In this document: piece by piece, positions 8,900 through 19,182 of the stretch | Position numbering within the stretch: position 1 is the first letter of the stretch | Layout: every line of letters starts with the position of its first letter | DNA from: Zasmidium citrigriseum | Lineage: Eukaryota > Ascomycota > Dothideomycetes > Mycosphaerellales > Mycosphaerellaceae | NCBI GenBank assembly: GCA_002786025.1 | Contig: NHNW01000121.1 | Span: forward strand, 1 to 19,272 | Reading direction: 5' to 3' | Length of the DNA: 19,272 nucleotides | The notes under the pieces: generated by a model | Database searches by the model: none | What the model was told of the DNA's origin: nothing | What the model saw: only the letters and a program-made list of their open reading frames with translations | Made by a program: the position numbers and the translations under genes

Positions 8900-11800
8900 T
8901 CTATAATCTTACCCTTCTTAGTTAGCTTACTATCGTGTCTATAATATCCTACACGTCGCTACTATCTAGGTTACTACTATTAACGCTTCCTATAAGAATT
9001 TCGATAGCCTTATAGTTAACGATATTCCTTTCGGATTTTTTATATTAATCGACGTAGTACTTAGTCCGCACTTTAGTTGCTATCTCTAAAAGAGTATCGA
9101 ATACGCGTCGAAACTAGAGCGTATTAATTAGAAAGTCGATTAGAGAGATTTAGTCGTCGTTCTCCTTATTCGCCTCGTTATCGGCGCTACCGTTATCCTC
9201 GTTAGGGCGGTTACTAGTATATTCCTTGGACGTCGCTTATCTTATACCTTTATTCTTTTAGTCGACTATTCGTTTATAAAGTTTAGAATCGCGGGCCCGC
9301 TATCGCTCCTCTCGTTTCGTTAGAGGGATATATAAGTTTAGCTAGGGGTATAGGTTATAATTCGCGTAGATTTCCTTTCTATATATACATTTGTACTTAT
9401 AAAGGTATCTACTAATTCGGTAGTATAGTAGGCGGTCTTAGTAGTCCTTCGGTGCTAAGAATATAACGTCTACTCCTCGAAACCCTCGCGTTAACCTCTT
9501 CGCTAATATCTTCTAAGTACGTTTTAAGTAGAGACTATCCCTCTCCCTCTCTAGTTTTACTTTACGTCTTTAAAGGTAATATTTTCGAAGTATCGCCTTC
9601 GTCGAAGTTATCGTATTAGCGTACCCTATCCCTTCTTTAAGATAGTCCTTCTAGTAGTAACTTTTATTAGGAGTAACTCGGAAGTCCTTATAATTAATAG
9701 CCGAAATCGCTCGAATTAGCGGTTGTATTGTTAAGACGTCTATAGTATATCCTATGTTCGCTAGAGCTTAAAGACCTATTTAATAAGACACTCGAAGTTC
9801 CTTGAACCGTTATCGTACTAGGGGAATTCCGTAGGTATTACGAACTAAATTTTAATACCTTTATCGAAGTACGATCTACCGTATTAAATCTATATAGCTA
9901 TCCGTAGTTATCTTACTAAATCTATTTAGCGGTCGGTCCTAGAGAGGGCAATTTAGCGTATAGTATATCGACGATTTAAACTATATCGTTACTAGATAGG
10001 CGCCGTATTTAAATATTAGGGCGATGTAGCGTTTATATATACGGAGTCGATATCCTACTCCCTATATATCGGAATAGTCTTATAGCTATATCGTCTTATT
10101 TACGGCCCTCTTTATTCTGTCCTTTAGGTAGGCTACGAAATCGATACCGCTATGTTTAATCGGGAATCTAAGATAGGTATATAATTCGCCCCTTAGAATA
10201 ACGGGAATTACTTGTCCGTTAACGTAAAGTAGCTCGGGCTCTTCTTTATCTTCGTTAATATTATATATTACTATATACTTTAGGACATTCAATTTTATAT
10301 TATTAGCCTTATACTAGGTGTCTAGTACTTTAAGCGTATATTTAATTTTGTCTATACTATCGGCTAGGATCGTTCTATTATTAGCGAAAAATAGACTTCT
10401 TAGGATAGGTTCCGCTACGCTATCCTTGTTTAAGTCTTCTAATAGATCGTCTATAAAGATTGTAAATAGCCGTATAGAGTATAGTCTACCCTAATATACT
10501 CCTCTTATTCGTTAGAACTATAGTGTAGCGGTATTATTAACTAGAGCTCGCGATCGTACTCTTATAAATACTAGACTTATAATAAGCCTTCGTATAATCG
10601 GAGGGTAGTCTCGTTAACGTAGCTTTTCCGCGAGTAGCTAATAGTTAATAACGTCGAACGCTAATTTAAAATTAATAAATATAATATATCGGGTACGTCT
10701 AGTATATATTCTAAGATAGAGTATAGCGGCGTTAGTTAAGGTTAAGTAGTTTAACCTAAATCTGGCTTAAGTTTCGTATACCTTAGCCTAACTATTCTAG
10801 TTAAAAAATAATAGTATTATACGTTTAAACAACTTTCGAAATTCGTATATAAGCGTAATTAGGCGTAGGTTTCTAATATTATTCGGACTATAAGCCTTCT
10901 TACGAATTAAATAAATCTCCGTATCGTTCTAGCGATAAGGTGTTCGCCTAGTCGCTAGATACTTCGAGTAGAGCTTATATATTATTATAGGAAGCCGAGT
11001 ATGCCTAAGTACCTTAAGCGCTTATATATAGATACCGTCGCTACCGCTACTTTTCGTTCTATCTTACTAAGCGATTATCTTACGGACGTTATCGATTATA
11101 ATTATTAGCGACTATTAACTATCTAGCTCTATTAGTCGGGCTGTCTATGTCGAGTAGTCCTCTATATCGCAAAATAGCCTTCGGTAACGAGTCGGTAGGT
11201 AGTAGTAGCGTTATCGAAGTAATCGGTATATTTCGGCTATAGTATCGCCGCCTATTTCCGTTAGCTAAATAGGTTCGTTATTATCTAGGCCTCCTCTCCT
11301 CGAGCTTACTAGCTTATATAGCCTTATAGACCCTTATATTAAATCGTCTACTTTTAGCGTAATTTTAGGGCGGCGTAGAGGGTAATTCTTCTTAGGCCTT
11401 AGCTTCCTCGGCCTACTCTACTTTTTCGGCTTATAGGCGGATCCCTCGGGCTACTTATTTACTTTCTTAGACCGCCTCTTCTATATCTTAGGGTTTAGAG
11501 TTACTTATCGAGCGGTTATATAGGGTATACGCGCCCTACGGCTTACTCTACTAATAGTCGCCTAGAGTACCTTCTAGACTATAGTCGTAAGGCCTTTATT
11601 AATACGATTAATATTCTCTATTTAGAGGAGGGTAGGGTATCGGTCTAGTTAACGCTCGAATTCGGCTATTAACTAAATTCGTTTGCCTCTCTCTTAGAGT
11701 AGGCCCGTCTAGTACTATAGTAGATTAATTACGGCTCTAGTCTTTTGCGAATCGGGTCCTAGCCTAAGACGTATAAAGTATTTATAATCCATTTATAGGC

Positions 11801-12500
11801 CTAGTACCTTCGCGTTAAGTAATAGTAGTTCTAGCTTCTTCTTCGTATACTTCGCGAAGTAGTAGTCTATCGTAAGTTTCTTTTAAAGCGGTATACCTAG
11901 TAAACGCTTATCGTCTCCGTCTAGTAGTATCTAGGCGAGATTATTTTCTCTTCTAAGCTACGATAATACCGTAATCCGGTCCGTATAGCGAACACCCTTA
12001 TCTTAGAAGTTATTCGTACTATATAGGCGTGTATTAATATCTCCTATTACGACTATACTATCGGTAAGGGTTTATAGTACCGTTACTACCTCTTCGTCTA
12101 GTATTAACGGTAGTAAATAGACTACTATTATTATGTCTAGGCTAGTCTAGAATAAAATGCTATAGCTAGTAACTATTATATTATCGCCGATCTCCTACTT
12201 AGCCCGCTCCGTAGCGAGAAGTATTATACCGCCGCTTAGGCGGCCTAGTCCCTTCTCTCGTACCCTAGACTCTCCGGCGACTCTAGCGGGCCCTATAGTA
12301 TTATCCGGTCTTAGTGTTTACGTAATAAAGCATATATGTTTCTAATACTTTACGTCGTCCTAGTACTACGTCTCCGTAATAAAAATAGCGTCGAAGGTCT
12401 TTATTAGGTGTTCTATAATAACGTCCTAGTTCTAAGGGCCTAGGCCTTAGCTATTTAAGAAGCTAATCCGCTATTCTAGTCGTTCGCTATCTATATCTCT
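8900..12500 (-). pseudogene. LINE ORF2: APE-type endonuclease plus reverse transcriptase, RIP-inactivated
   Basis: All key motifs are in one frame from 12392 to 10086. Endonuclease: FLNSQGLG (near 12445-12465), DAIFITET (12392-12369; expected xxTETW), VVYLLP, GDINTR (12050-12027; GDFNxR) and TIDYYFAK (11873-11850; S/T-x-IDY). Reverse transcriptase: motif A INFKLAFDVI (10676-10647; expected DxxxAFD), motif B RIRGVY-stop-G (10511-10485; RGVxQG), and motif C FANN (10388-10377) where FADD is expected. After it come KLNVLK and a LYVNGQVIPV...YLRFPI segment (10292-10160), typical of the RT thumb side. A later RLRIYKRYIALIFKYGA segment fits the usual R-x-x-IxPxxEYG region with E changed to K. The frame then stays open, apart from TAA/TAG, to about 8900, without a visible RNase H. 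The loss of the catalytic Asp pair and the many stops show it is dead. Confidence 0.93.
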
Positions 12501-12549
12501 TTTCTTCGCCCGCTACCTTCGAAATTCCCGGTTTAAATAATTCTTAGAG

Positions 12550-13700
12550 CTTACTATAATCGGCTTCGGTTAGCTAGCCGCCTTTACTACCCTTCCTTAG
12601 TTAGCGTCTCTTATTCTTCTTAGGTTATACTCTAGTACGATTACTATTAATATCGTCTATATCTACCGTTAGGCGCTTAGATCCCGTAGTCGTTCCTTCT
12701 AGATACTCGAGTAGGTCTTCTTATCCTAGTAGGCTAGTATCGTCGAATATAAGGGTAGACGAAGAACGCTAGCTCGCTTACGTAACCTAGGGCTCTCTAG
12801 TATAAGTAAGGGTATAAACTAGCTAAGGCGGACTAATTAGTTCTTAATTAGGTTATGCCAGGAGTATCGTAGCGTACGCCGTAGAGTTCTATAAGGTCGG
12901 TCTACTATAATCCTATATAAGGCTATCGTCCGTACCTAGCGGTAAGGGTTCTCGCGTAGGGTCGATTAGAAGTGCCTCTCTTAGTACTATAAACGGTAGA
13001 AAGGGTCGCTAGGCGTTACTCTAGATAATTTAATCTCTACTCCCGCTAGGTAATTAATCGTCTTATAGGGATAGAGGGTTAATATATAACTAAAGTTCTA
13101 TACGTAGTAATTCTAGGTCGTAGTTAGGTAGTTTAAGTAGCGCCTTACGACACCTCTAGGTAACTCTATCTAGGTCTTCTTTAAGGAACTCAACCTTCTC
13201 TCTAGATTAATTAGGCTTTTAGGGGGCTATAGGGTCGGTGTCTAACTAGAAACCTATATATAATAAGCTTAGATCGTAGTTAAAAGTTTTAACTAGCGCT
13301 CCGTAACACGTCCGGGTAATCTTGTCTAGGTCTTCCTTTATAAAATCGACCTTTTACGTAGGATCTTTTAAATGTTCGTTTACGAGGTGCTCGGCCTACT
13401 AATAGGCGTTATTAATGTATAGTTATAGCTTAATAATTCTATAGGGTAGCTCTCGATATTAGGAAGTCGTCTTTAGGACCTAGTATAACCTTCGTCGAGT
13501 AGTATTAAGTACTATCTTACCCTTAACGTCTCTTATAAATCCGTGTTTAGGTCCGCCTAACTATATATACTTAAGGTAGAATAGGAATTTCCCGTAATAA
13601 TAGTCGATCGTAAGCGAAAACGACCTTCTTCTATAGTCCTCGTATAACGGGATATATCGAAAGTCGTCTATCCGTCCGCTAGGAGGGTAGGATACGTCGT
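12550..13700 (-). pseudogene. LINE ORF1 (Gag-like), RIP-inactivated
   Basis: A minus-strand ghost frame lies upstream of ORF2, where LINE ORF1 is expected. It contains two related 34-codon segments, at 13353-13252 and 13197-13096, 52 codons apart. Both begin KV(D/E)F(I/L)KEDLD and continue through a helix-like stretch to NYDL(S/E)LL. The C-terminal side is Arg/Lys-rich. CCHC zinc knuckles, common in such proteins, could not be made out; Cys TGC turned to TAC would hide them. Assignment rests on position and on the charged helical composition. RNA-binding function is inferred, not seen. Confidence 0.55.
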
Positions 13701-13749
13701 TAGCTATTCGGCTATATCGTTAGAAGGTTTAAAGCTATATACGCTTACC

Positions 13750-13972
13750 CTAGGGCTTAAGTATTAGAGAACAAGTTTTAGGAAGGAGTTCGATAATAAT
13801 TCGGAGTAATAATAGTAAGGAAAGGAAGTAAGAGGAGTAGGAAAGTATTCGCTCTTATATACTATTTAACGTACGGTTACGGATATTACGCCTAGTATAT
13901 AGGAAATTATTTTTAGGAATAGTATATAAGTATTATAACGACGCGGCCGACAATACATGTCTACTTACTAGG
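13750..13972. other. gene-free spacer, possible LINE 5' untranslated region
   Basis: No frame, RNA gene or repeat is recognisable here. It has a purine-rich patch near 13800-13850 (pyrimidine-rich on the LINE sense strand) and retains several CpA/TpG (13950-13960). It lies between LINE ORF1 and the 98-bp direct repeats. Confidence 0.35.
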
Positions 13973-14185
13973 TATAGTATCCGCTTCCTTTCTATAAACT
14001 ACGCTTACTAAGTTAAAGACTCTACTCTTTTCTACTAGGAGCCTAGCTTAGCGCGTATACGTCTACTAGGAGGGAACTATTATATAGTATAGTGTCTACT
14101 TCCTTTCTATAAACTACGCTTACTAAGTTAAAGGCTCTACTCTTTTCTACTAGGAGCCTAGCTTAGCGCGTATACGTCTACTAGG
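13973..14185. repeat. two direct repeats of 98 bp, period 115 bp
   Basis: Copies at 13973-14070 and 14088-14185 differ at only four positions, all transitions (TA/TG, C/T, G/A, A/G). They are separated by a 17-bp A/T-rich spacer. The copies contain a pyrimidine-rich half and end with GCGCGTATACGTCTACTAGG. They sit upstream of the LINE (relative to its minus-strand transcription) and downstream of the helicase gene. Promoter monomers of the LINE 5' end, or a local tandem duplication, are the leading readings. They are too short and not flanking enough to be LTRs. Confidence 0.9.
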
Positions 14186-14220
14186 GGGAGCCGCGTAGCT
14201 CCCTCTAGTAGACGTATACG
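14169..14220. repeat. strong inverted repeat, 23-bp arms, 6-nt loop
   Basis: Arms 14169-14191 and 14198-14220 pair with one mismatch around the loop CGCGTA. The left arm is the end of the second 98-bp repeat; the right arm is an extra inverted copy of that end. A similar half-site ends the first 98-bp copy (14054-14075). In RNA it would be a stable hairpin and could act as a terminator for the minus-strand helicase gene ending at 14349. It could also be the terminal inverted repeat of a small element, or a relic of an inverted duplication. Confidence 0.88.
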
Positions 14221-17200
14221 ATTATATACTAGCTAACGCTCTTAGAGTACGACATATAATAGTAGGCTACTACTTATTACTTCCCCCGCTTAAATGCTAA
14301 CTTACTATTCGTTTTACAACTATAGTATATACGGATCTAGTTCGAGAATTAGGATTGAAGCTTATATATTAATTTACTACTATTAGCTATCGCCTTTTTC
14401 TAGCTATTATTCTCGAGAAATTTGTAATATGTTCGATCTATAACGGGGCGCCTACTATTCTTAGTAGGCTAGTAACGAGCTATATATTAGCTATTAGCTA
14501 GATGTTATCTAGTAGTATCCGCGGACTCTTCCTTCTTAGAAACGAGTAGCGAGAGGTATCTACGATACTTCTCTAGAGATAACGATAGGCGTCTAGTATC
14601 TTAGTATAGCCCTATTACTCTTTATCTCTTATTAGGAATATATACTTAGGGTCTAATTCGTTTACGGCTAGTACGACTAATACGTTATAGTATCCTTACT
14701 AGCGATAATAATATATTATAGTATACGATAAGGTCGACTATCCCGATATCGAGTCCCTCTTTACTAATAGACGTTACTACGAGTATATTAAAATAGCCAT
14801 CTTTAAAGCTCTCGATAACTTTAAGCTATTGTCTCTATTCTATACCTAGCTATTTCTTCGTCTTCGCTTAGCTAACGAAGGGATAATATCGGATAGTCGG
14901 TACGTACTTACTTAAAACTCGATAGATCTTGTAGGTAGTCTCCCGAGAATTCGTAAAGATTATTACCTTAGTCTATAAGGTACTACTATTATCGGCGTAG
15001 GTAAAATGTTATAGTATAATGTCTTCTAAGTAGTCTAGCTTAGGGTAACTAGTAAACTCTAGAGAGTCGATCTACTTAGATATAGTATCTATTATCTCTA
15101 TAAAGTAGTTAGACTAAATAATATCTAAGGCTAGTCTACCCTTTACCTCCTCTCTCTATACTTCTAGCTAGAATATCTATAATATCCTATAGAATTAACT
15201 AATACTATAAAACTTCAATAAGCTAATTACGTATACGATAGTTAATAGGACTTTAAAAATCGCGTTAATTGCGCTCTTAACTATCGTCGGTGCTTAACGC
15301 CTAGTATCGGATCGTATCTACGCTTAACGTAATCTAATTAAAGTATAAGCGCTTAGCTTTATCGCATCTTTCGTCTATAATGCCTTCTAGGTATAAAGCT
15401 TTCTATAAATAGTCGAAGAACCTCCGAGAACCGATCTATAATACGAGACTATCGGTTACTATAGTTAAAGACCTCGAGTTCGATAGCTTTCTAGTAGGTA
15501 TACCTCTTTAGGTCGGGTAACTCCTTGGTACGGACTTCTACGTATACGATTACTAAATTATTAATTATAGCTTATACTACCTCGATACTTAAACTAGGGG
15601 TAGTAGTAAGCGCGAGTACTCGAAACACGTAACTAGATTAATATATAATAGAGACTACCTCTATATAAGCGTACGATCCCGTCGCTCTATATACCTCGTC
15701 TACGATTAGAGGAACGATCCTCTTAGAGCTATAAAGGCTAGCTTTAAGATCGTTTACGATCGTTTAAGGTATATAGAAGAACACCCGCTTCGTCTCCTAG
15801 AGCCCCTTACGTACGTTCGCTAGTATCGTCCTAGTTATTAGCGCGCTATCGCTCTCTAGTATTCCCGTAACGTTAAAGTAGGTTTCTATCTACTAAGTAA
15901 TAAGAGGTCGGGTTAGTACTAAGAATATTAACTAGGATCGTAAGGTCTATCGATAGTAGTTTAATATAAAGGTAGCTACGATAAAGGGCTTACCTAGTCC
16001 TATAGGAGGCGAGATAAGCGTGTTTTAGAGGAGACTATTAGAGATAATATTAGATTAGTATTCTCGGGCTATCCTAAGATTAATAGGGTAGATAAACGTA
16101 GGAAGAGCCGTTCTATTAAGTTCGTAATAGTCTAGGTGTTTTAAGGGCGTATTTAGCGGCTAAGTGTCCGTATTTACGTTTAAAGATACTTACGTCCGTT
16201 ACTTTAGTAATATATATTTAAATAAGGTCCTTTGCCGAAGCCTAGTATATACTATAGGTATATCCGTAAAGTCTATTAAGACTATTCGTAGGGAGTCCTT
16301 AGTCGACGCGGTAGTACTTAAGGCTATAAGCTACTTAGGCTATAACGAGGAGGACGCTATAGCTATAAAGTCCCGCTCGCTAGTACCGATTATTATTATT
16401 ATCTTAGGCGTAGCTCTTACGGGCTCTACTAGTAAGGGTTCGGTTCTTAATCGCGGAGCCTACTAAAGGACGCTAGATAGGTCTCGATCCGTAGTAGGGA
16501 GATACTTAGAGGAATAATTAGATAGCTCGTTCGCGGTTACTAGAAAATAACGTATCTATTAAGTAGTAGCCTAGTATTATAGAAGCTCTTTAAACACCTC
16601 TATATAGCTATTATTAGCGTTATATTCGTCGCTCGACTAGCTCTAGGCTTTAAACGACCCGGATTTTAATAGTAGGCTAGTTATAACGTCTCGTTTGCCT
16701 AGACTTTAGTAGATTCGGTCGGCTTTATAAAGAAGCTATATAGGGCGTTCGACTACCGTTACTTTCGGTTATACGAAGAAAATTCTAAGTTACGCGAATT
16801 TAAGACCTAGGACTAGGCGCCTAAGATATAACTATCCTTCGGGTTATAGTCTAGATATAGTAGTTAGTATAAAGGCTTAGGTAGGCTTTAGTCTAGTTAA
16901 TTGTTAAATTAGCGTATCTAAATTATATAGGCCGCTTTTACTAGAGCGAGATAGTTATAGGCTCCCTAGACCTTTACTATTAGCTATATTATATAGAAGT
17001 ACTTACGACTACTATAGCTATGTACTTACTAGTAAGTTTTAGGCGTCTCCGTTATAAACTATTAACGGCCCTTAGACCTCTTCTCTTTCGACTTAATGTG
17101 TTCGCTTTACCTATTCGCGATACCTCTATACGTAATCTATAACCTAGCGCTATTTTCTATCGTTTAACTCGCTAGTATAATAACGTATCTATAGCTTAAC

Positions 17201-17514
17201 TATATTATTTACTCTCTTATCTTTTATAGAAGTAGATCTCTTAAAGTAGATAGCTTTAAGGTTAAGCTCGGTAATAATAACCTCGTTAGCCTCGTACGAG
17301 CTACCGTTATTTTAGTATCGCTTAACAAGCTTATAGACGTACTATGTAACTAGCTTCTTCTACCGGATCCTCTCGATATAATCCTTAACTTCCTTTAGGT
17401 ATACTTTAAAATATATATACTAGACTTGTTCGAATCCTTAGAGTTCTATAAGCTCTAGTCCCTAGTTCGCGCCCTGCTTAAGCTCTATTAGGGCTCGTTC
17501 GAGAGACGCTTTAT

Positions 17515-17567
17515 CTTTATTAGTAATTAATTTGTAGGGATCTAGGTTATAGCTTCGTAATACTTAC
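17515..17567 (-). other. ordinary 53-nt intron in the Mph1/FANCM-type gene
   Basis: On the minus strand it has GTAAGT at 17567-17562, a TACTAAT branch point near 17527-17521 and an AAG acceptor ending at 17515. Removal joins the upstream coding frame (about 18720-17568) to the helicase frame in phase, so the two halves are one gene. It has no palindrome, in contrast to the SNF2 introns of this window. Confidence 0.72.
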
Positions 17568-18720
17568 GTATTCTAATGTATTTAGTTATTATATTAGGGC
17601 GATGTCTAAAGCGGATAGGATAAAGTAAGCTATGTTTTACTTATATAGTCGTAATCCCCTAGCTCCCCCGTTACGTTGCTAAGGGTACCTACGTCTAGTA
17701 GTTTAGAGTCTTTATACGAGTTATTCGTATCGAGGGAGGAGCTACTAGGTATTCCTATTATATAATTAGGTTAAGTACGGTCTAAGTATCCGTATATTTA
17801 GAATTAAAGTCTAATCTTTTCTAGAGACCTATATAAGGTTAGTTAGCGCCGGCTCTCTATACTATAATCCTATAAGGGACTTACGTATCTATGTCCTCGT
17901 CTATATCTATATTTATATATACTTCCCTAACCTCGTCTATAGCTAACTAGTACGTACTTGTCTATATTAGGTCGATAGGATCGACTAGGTTTCGTCGATC
18001 GTTATAGAGAGTATATCGCGGCGCTTATACTTAACCTATGTTTGTTATTAGTATACTTTAGTAGGTAGGTTCTAGTATATCGTAAGTTACTTCTAACGTA
18101 TTATAGTTATACGCGGGTATAAGGTTGAAAAGACTATCTAGGATCGGGCGGGTAACTATATTACTCTAGTTAGGGGCATTAAAAGCTCCCTAGCGACTAT
18201 TATAAAGTTAGTATAGTAGGACTTCTATCTCGCTTATGTCGACTATCGTCGTACCTAGCGGGATACTATTATAGATATTATAACTTTGTTCGAAGGTACC
18301 GTATTAATACGTATATATATATCCTATATAAGGACTATCTAGTACTATATAGGCGCCCGAAAGATCCTATATAAAGGAGTTAAAAGCGTCCTATAGATAA
18401 TTTTAAACAGCGCGAGTATCGTCTATTACTAATATTGGCTCGTCTACGAGAAACTTACTAAATATAACATGAGTTATATCTAAGTCGATATCGTAATACG
18501 TATTAGTACTAGTTAAGGACTTTTCTAACCCTAGGGGAGAGAAGTACGGATTTCGTAGGTCTATTAACCCATTTACTACTATTAACTTATCTTCTTCTAA
18601 GGGGGAACTAGTAGGATTAAGGCTTTCGAGGAAGAAATATTACGTCGTATAGTCTTCGAAGTATATCGGGGGTACTATAAAGTTAGCTTAATAACACCTA
18701 CGCTAGTCTTATATATATAC
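17568..18720 (-). pseudogene. first exon of the Mph1/FANCM-type gene (unrecognised N-terminal domain)
   Basis: One ghost frame, interrupted only by Gln/Trp-type stops, runs about 380 codons. Readable stretches include IVPPIYFEDYTT (near 18660), ITHVIFSKFLVDEPILVIDD (near 18450) and IPLGTTIVDISEIEVLLY (near 18240). It ends in an Asp/Glu-Ile-rich acidic patch near 17890-17920 and then a basic, Gln-rich part. No signal peptide or membrane segment is seen. Joined by the 53-nt intron to the helicase exon; it could be a separate gene if that intron is wrong. The start is uncertain. Confidence 0.6.
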
Positions 18721-19140
18721 CTACCCTATTGTCTCCTATGTCTATAATTTATATTCTAGCTTAGAACGACTCTTCTAGTACTAAAAGCCTAGTCCTTACG
18801 TTAAGACTTAAAGATTACTAAGTAAAGAAATAGTCGTAATAAGGAGAGAGGGAAAGGCTATTAGAACGATATCTAAGCCCGTCCGCCCCTAAGATTAACC
18901 TATATTATAAATAAGCCCTATCGACGCGTCGCGTTATAGGGACCGCCCGTCTAGTACCGCTAAACTAGGTAGTATAAAGAAAGGCGTATTATACCTACCT
19001 AAATATCGTCGAGGTTAGTATATCGCGCTACGCGATTCGACGAGTCCTACCGCGATCCCCTATAAGACCGCTATATATTCCTTATTAATATTAGCGGCCG
19101 CTTCTCTTATAGCCTTCGATATTACGCTGGGAGCCGGTAC
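18720..19140. other. gene-free telomere-proximal spacer
   Basis: No convincing frame or RNA gene is present in the 420 bases before the telomere. It has a purine-rich patch near 18840-18860 and two small GC-rich inverted repeats. One is 18916-18941: CCCTAT and ATAGGG arms around the palindrome CGACGCGTCG. The other is 19022-19036: ATCGCG-CTA-CGCGAT. Their role, if any, is unknown. Confidence 0.5.
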
Positions 19141-19147
19141 TTAGGGT

Positions 19148-19182
<35 letters not shown>

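Larger units (their letters stand above)
8880..13750 (-). mobile_element. RIP-inactivated non-LTR (LINE) retrotransposon with APE endonuclease
   Basis: Two minus-strand ghost ORFs in the usual LINE order are present: a Gag-like ORF1 (about 12550-13700), then ORF2 (about 12500-8900) with endonuclease followed by reverse transcriptase. The 3' tail may extend to the internal telomeric tract at 7156, and a 5' untranslated part may extend to the 98-bp repeats near 14000. I found no LTR, no integrase and no clear RNase H motif after the RT. This fits the large group of APE-type LINEs (Tad1, I, jockey relatives); the exact clade cannot be settled by eye. Target-site duplications were not found. Confidence 0.88.
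14349..18720 (-). pseudogene. RIP-inactivated Mph1/FANCM-type DNA helicase with long N-terminal region
   Basis: Mph1/FANCM proteins are SF2 translocases that remodel stalled forks and D-loops. Seen on the minus strand: YPINL...REY (about 16100-16065; family W.YPxN...R.YQ), Walker A PPIGLGKP (16006 down to 15983; family PTGLGKT) followed by FIVATFILNYYR, a degraded TRPL motif, DEVY (15700-15689; DEAH) with [13 protein letters not shown], the FKDGYFNILV..SI.KEGLDIG..DLIV stretch, and motif VI RISRTSRKR (14687-14664; QRxGRTGR). A SPRIL segment (14528-14517) matches the family's end of the helicase core. The frame is unbroken except for RIP stops from 17512 to 15689. Between the DEAH and motif VI the frame changes once, which could be an intron or indel. 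The N-terminal part (about 18720-16150, some 840 codons) is Gln/Asn/Ser-rich with an acidic Asp/Glu-Ile tract near 17890-17920 and is not recognised. Canonical Mph1 has a shorter N-terminus and a longer tail. Confidence 0.85.
7157..19140. other. heavily but not completely RIP-mutated block (outer)
   Basis: CpA and TpG are rare but present throughout (for example 7167, 8691-8720, 9385-9395, 13950-13960, 14290-14330), unlike the inner block. TpA excess and TAG/TAA replacement of Gln/Trp codons are the same in kind. The difference points to fewer RIP rounds, a younger duplication, or lower similarity to its duplicates. I did not compute indices. Confidence 0.8.

Noticed and set aside
10086..10292. 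A 68-codon open frame on the minus strand as an independent gene
   Set aside because: It begins with TTG and is only the stop-free piece of LINE ORF2 just after the RT catalytic motif; the frame continues on both sides through RIP stops.
13973..14185. LTRs of a retrotransposon
   Set aside because: The copies are 98 bp, separated by only 17 bp, and flank nothing. The neighbouring element is a LINE.
16164..16466. A 100-codon open frame on the plus strand starting with GTG, with a run of five Ile
   Set aside because: It lies antisense to the minus-strand Mph1/FANCM-type frame, which runs in phase from 17512 through this stretch into the helicase motifs. The Ile run comes from an ATT repeat, which read in another register on the minus strand is also Ile. 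No ATG start, and no family likeness.
14349..18720. RecQ-type telomere-linked helicase
   Set aside because: Expected from position, but the motifs (PTGLGKT-like, DEAH with RATG.YAY, FKDGYFNILV, LDIG) match Mph1/FANCM and not RecQ.
1..19140. Numerous TATATA runs as promoters or microsatellites
   Set aside because: They occur everywhere as a by-product of RIP-driven TpA enrichment and carry no positional information.
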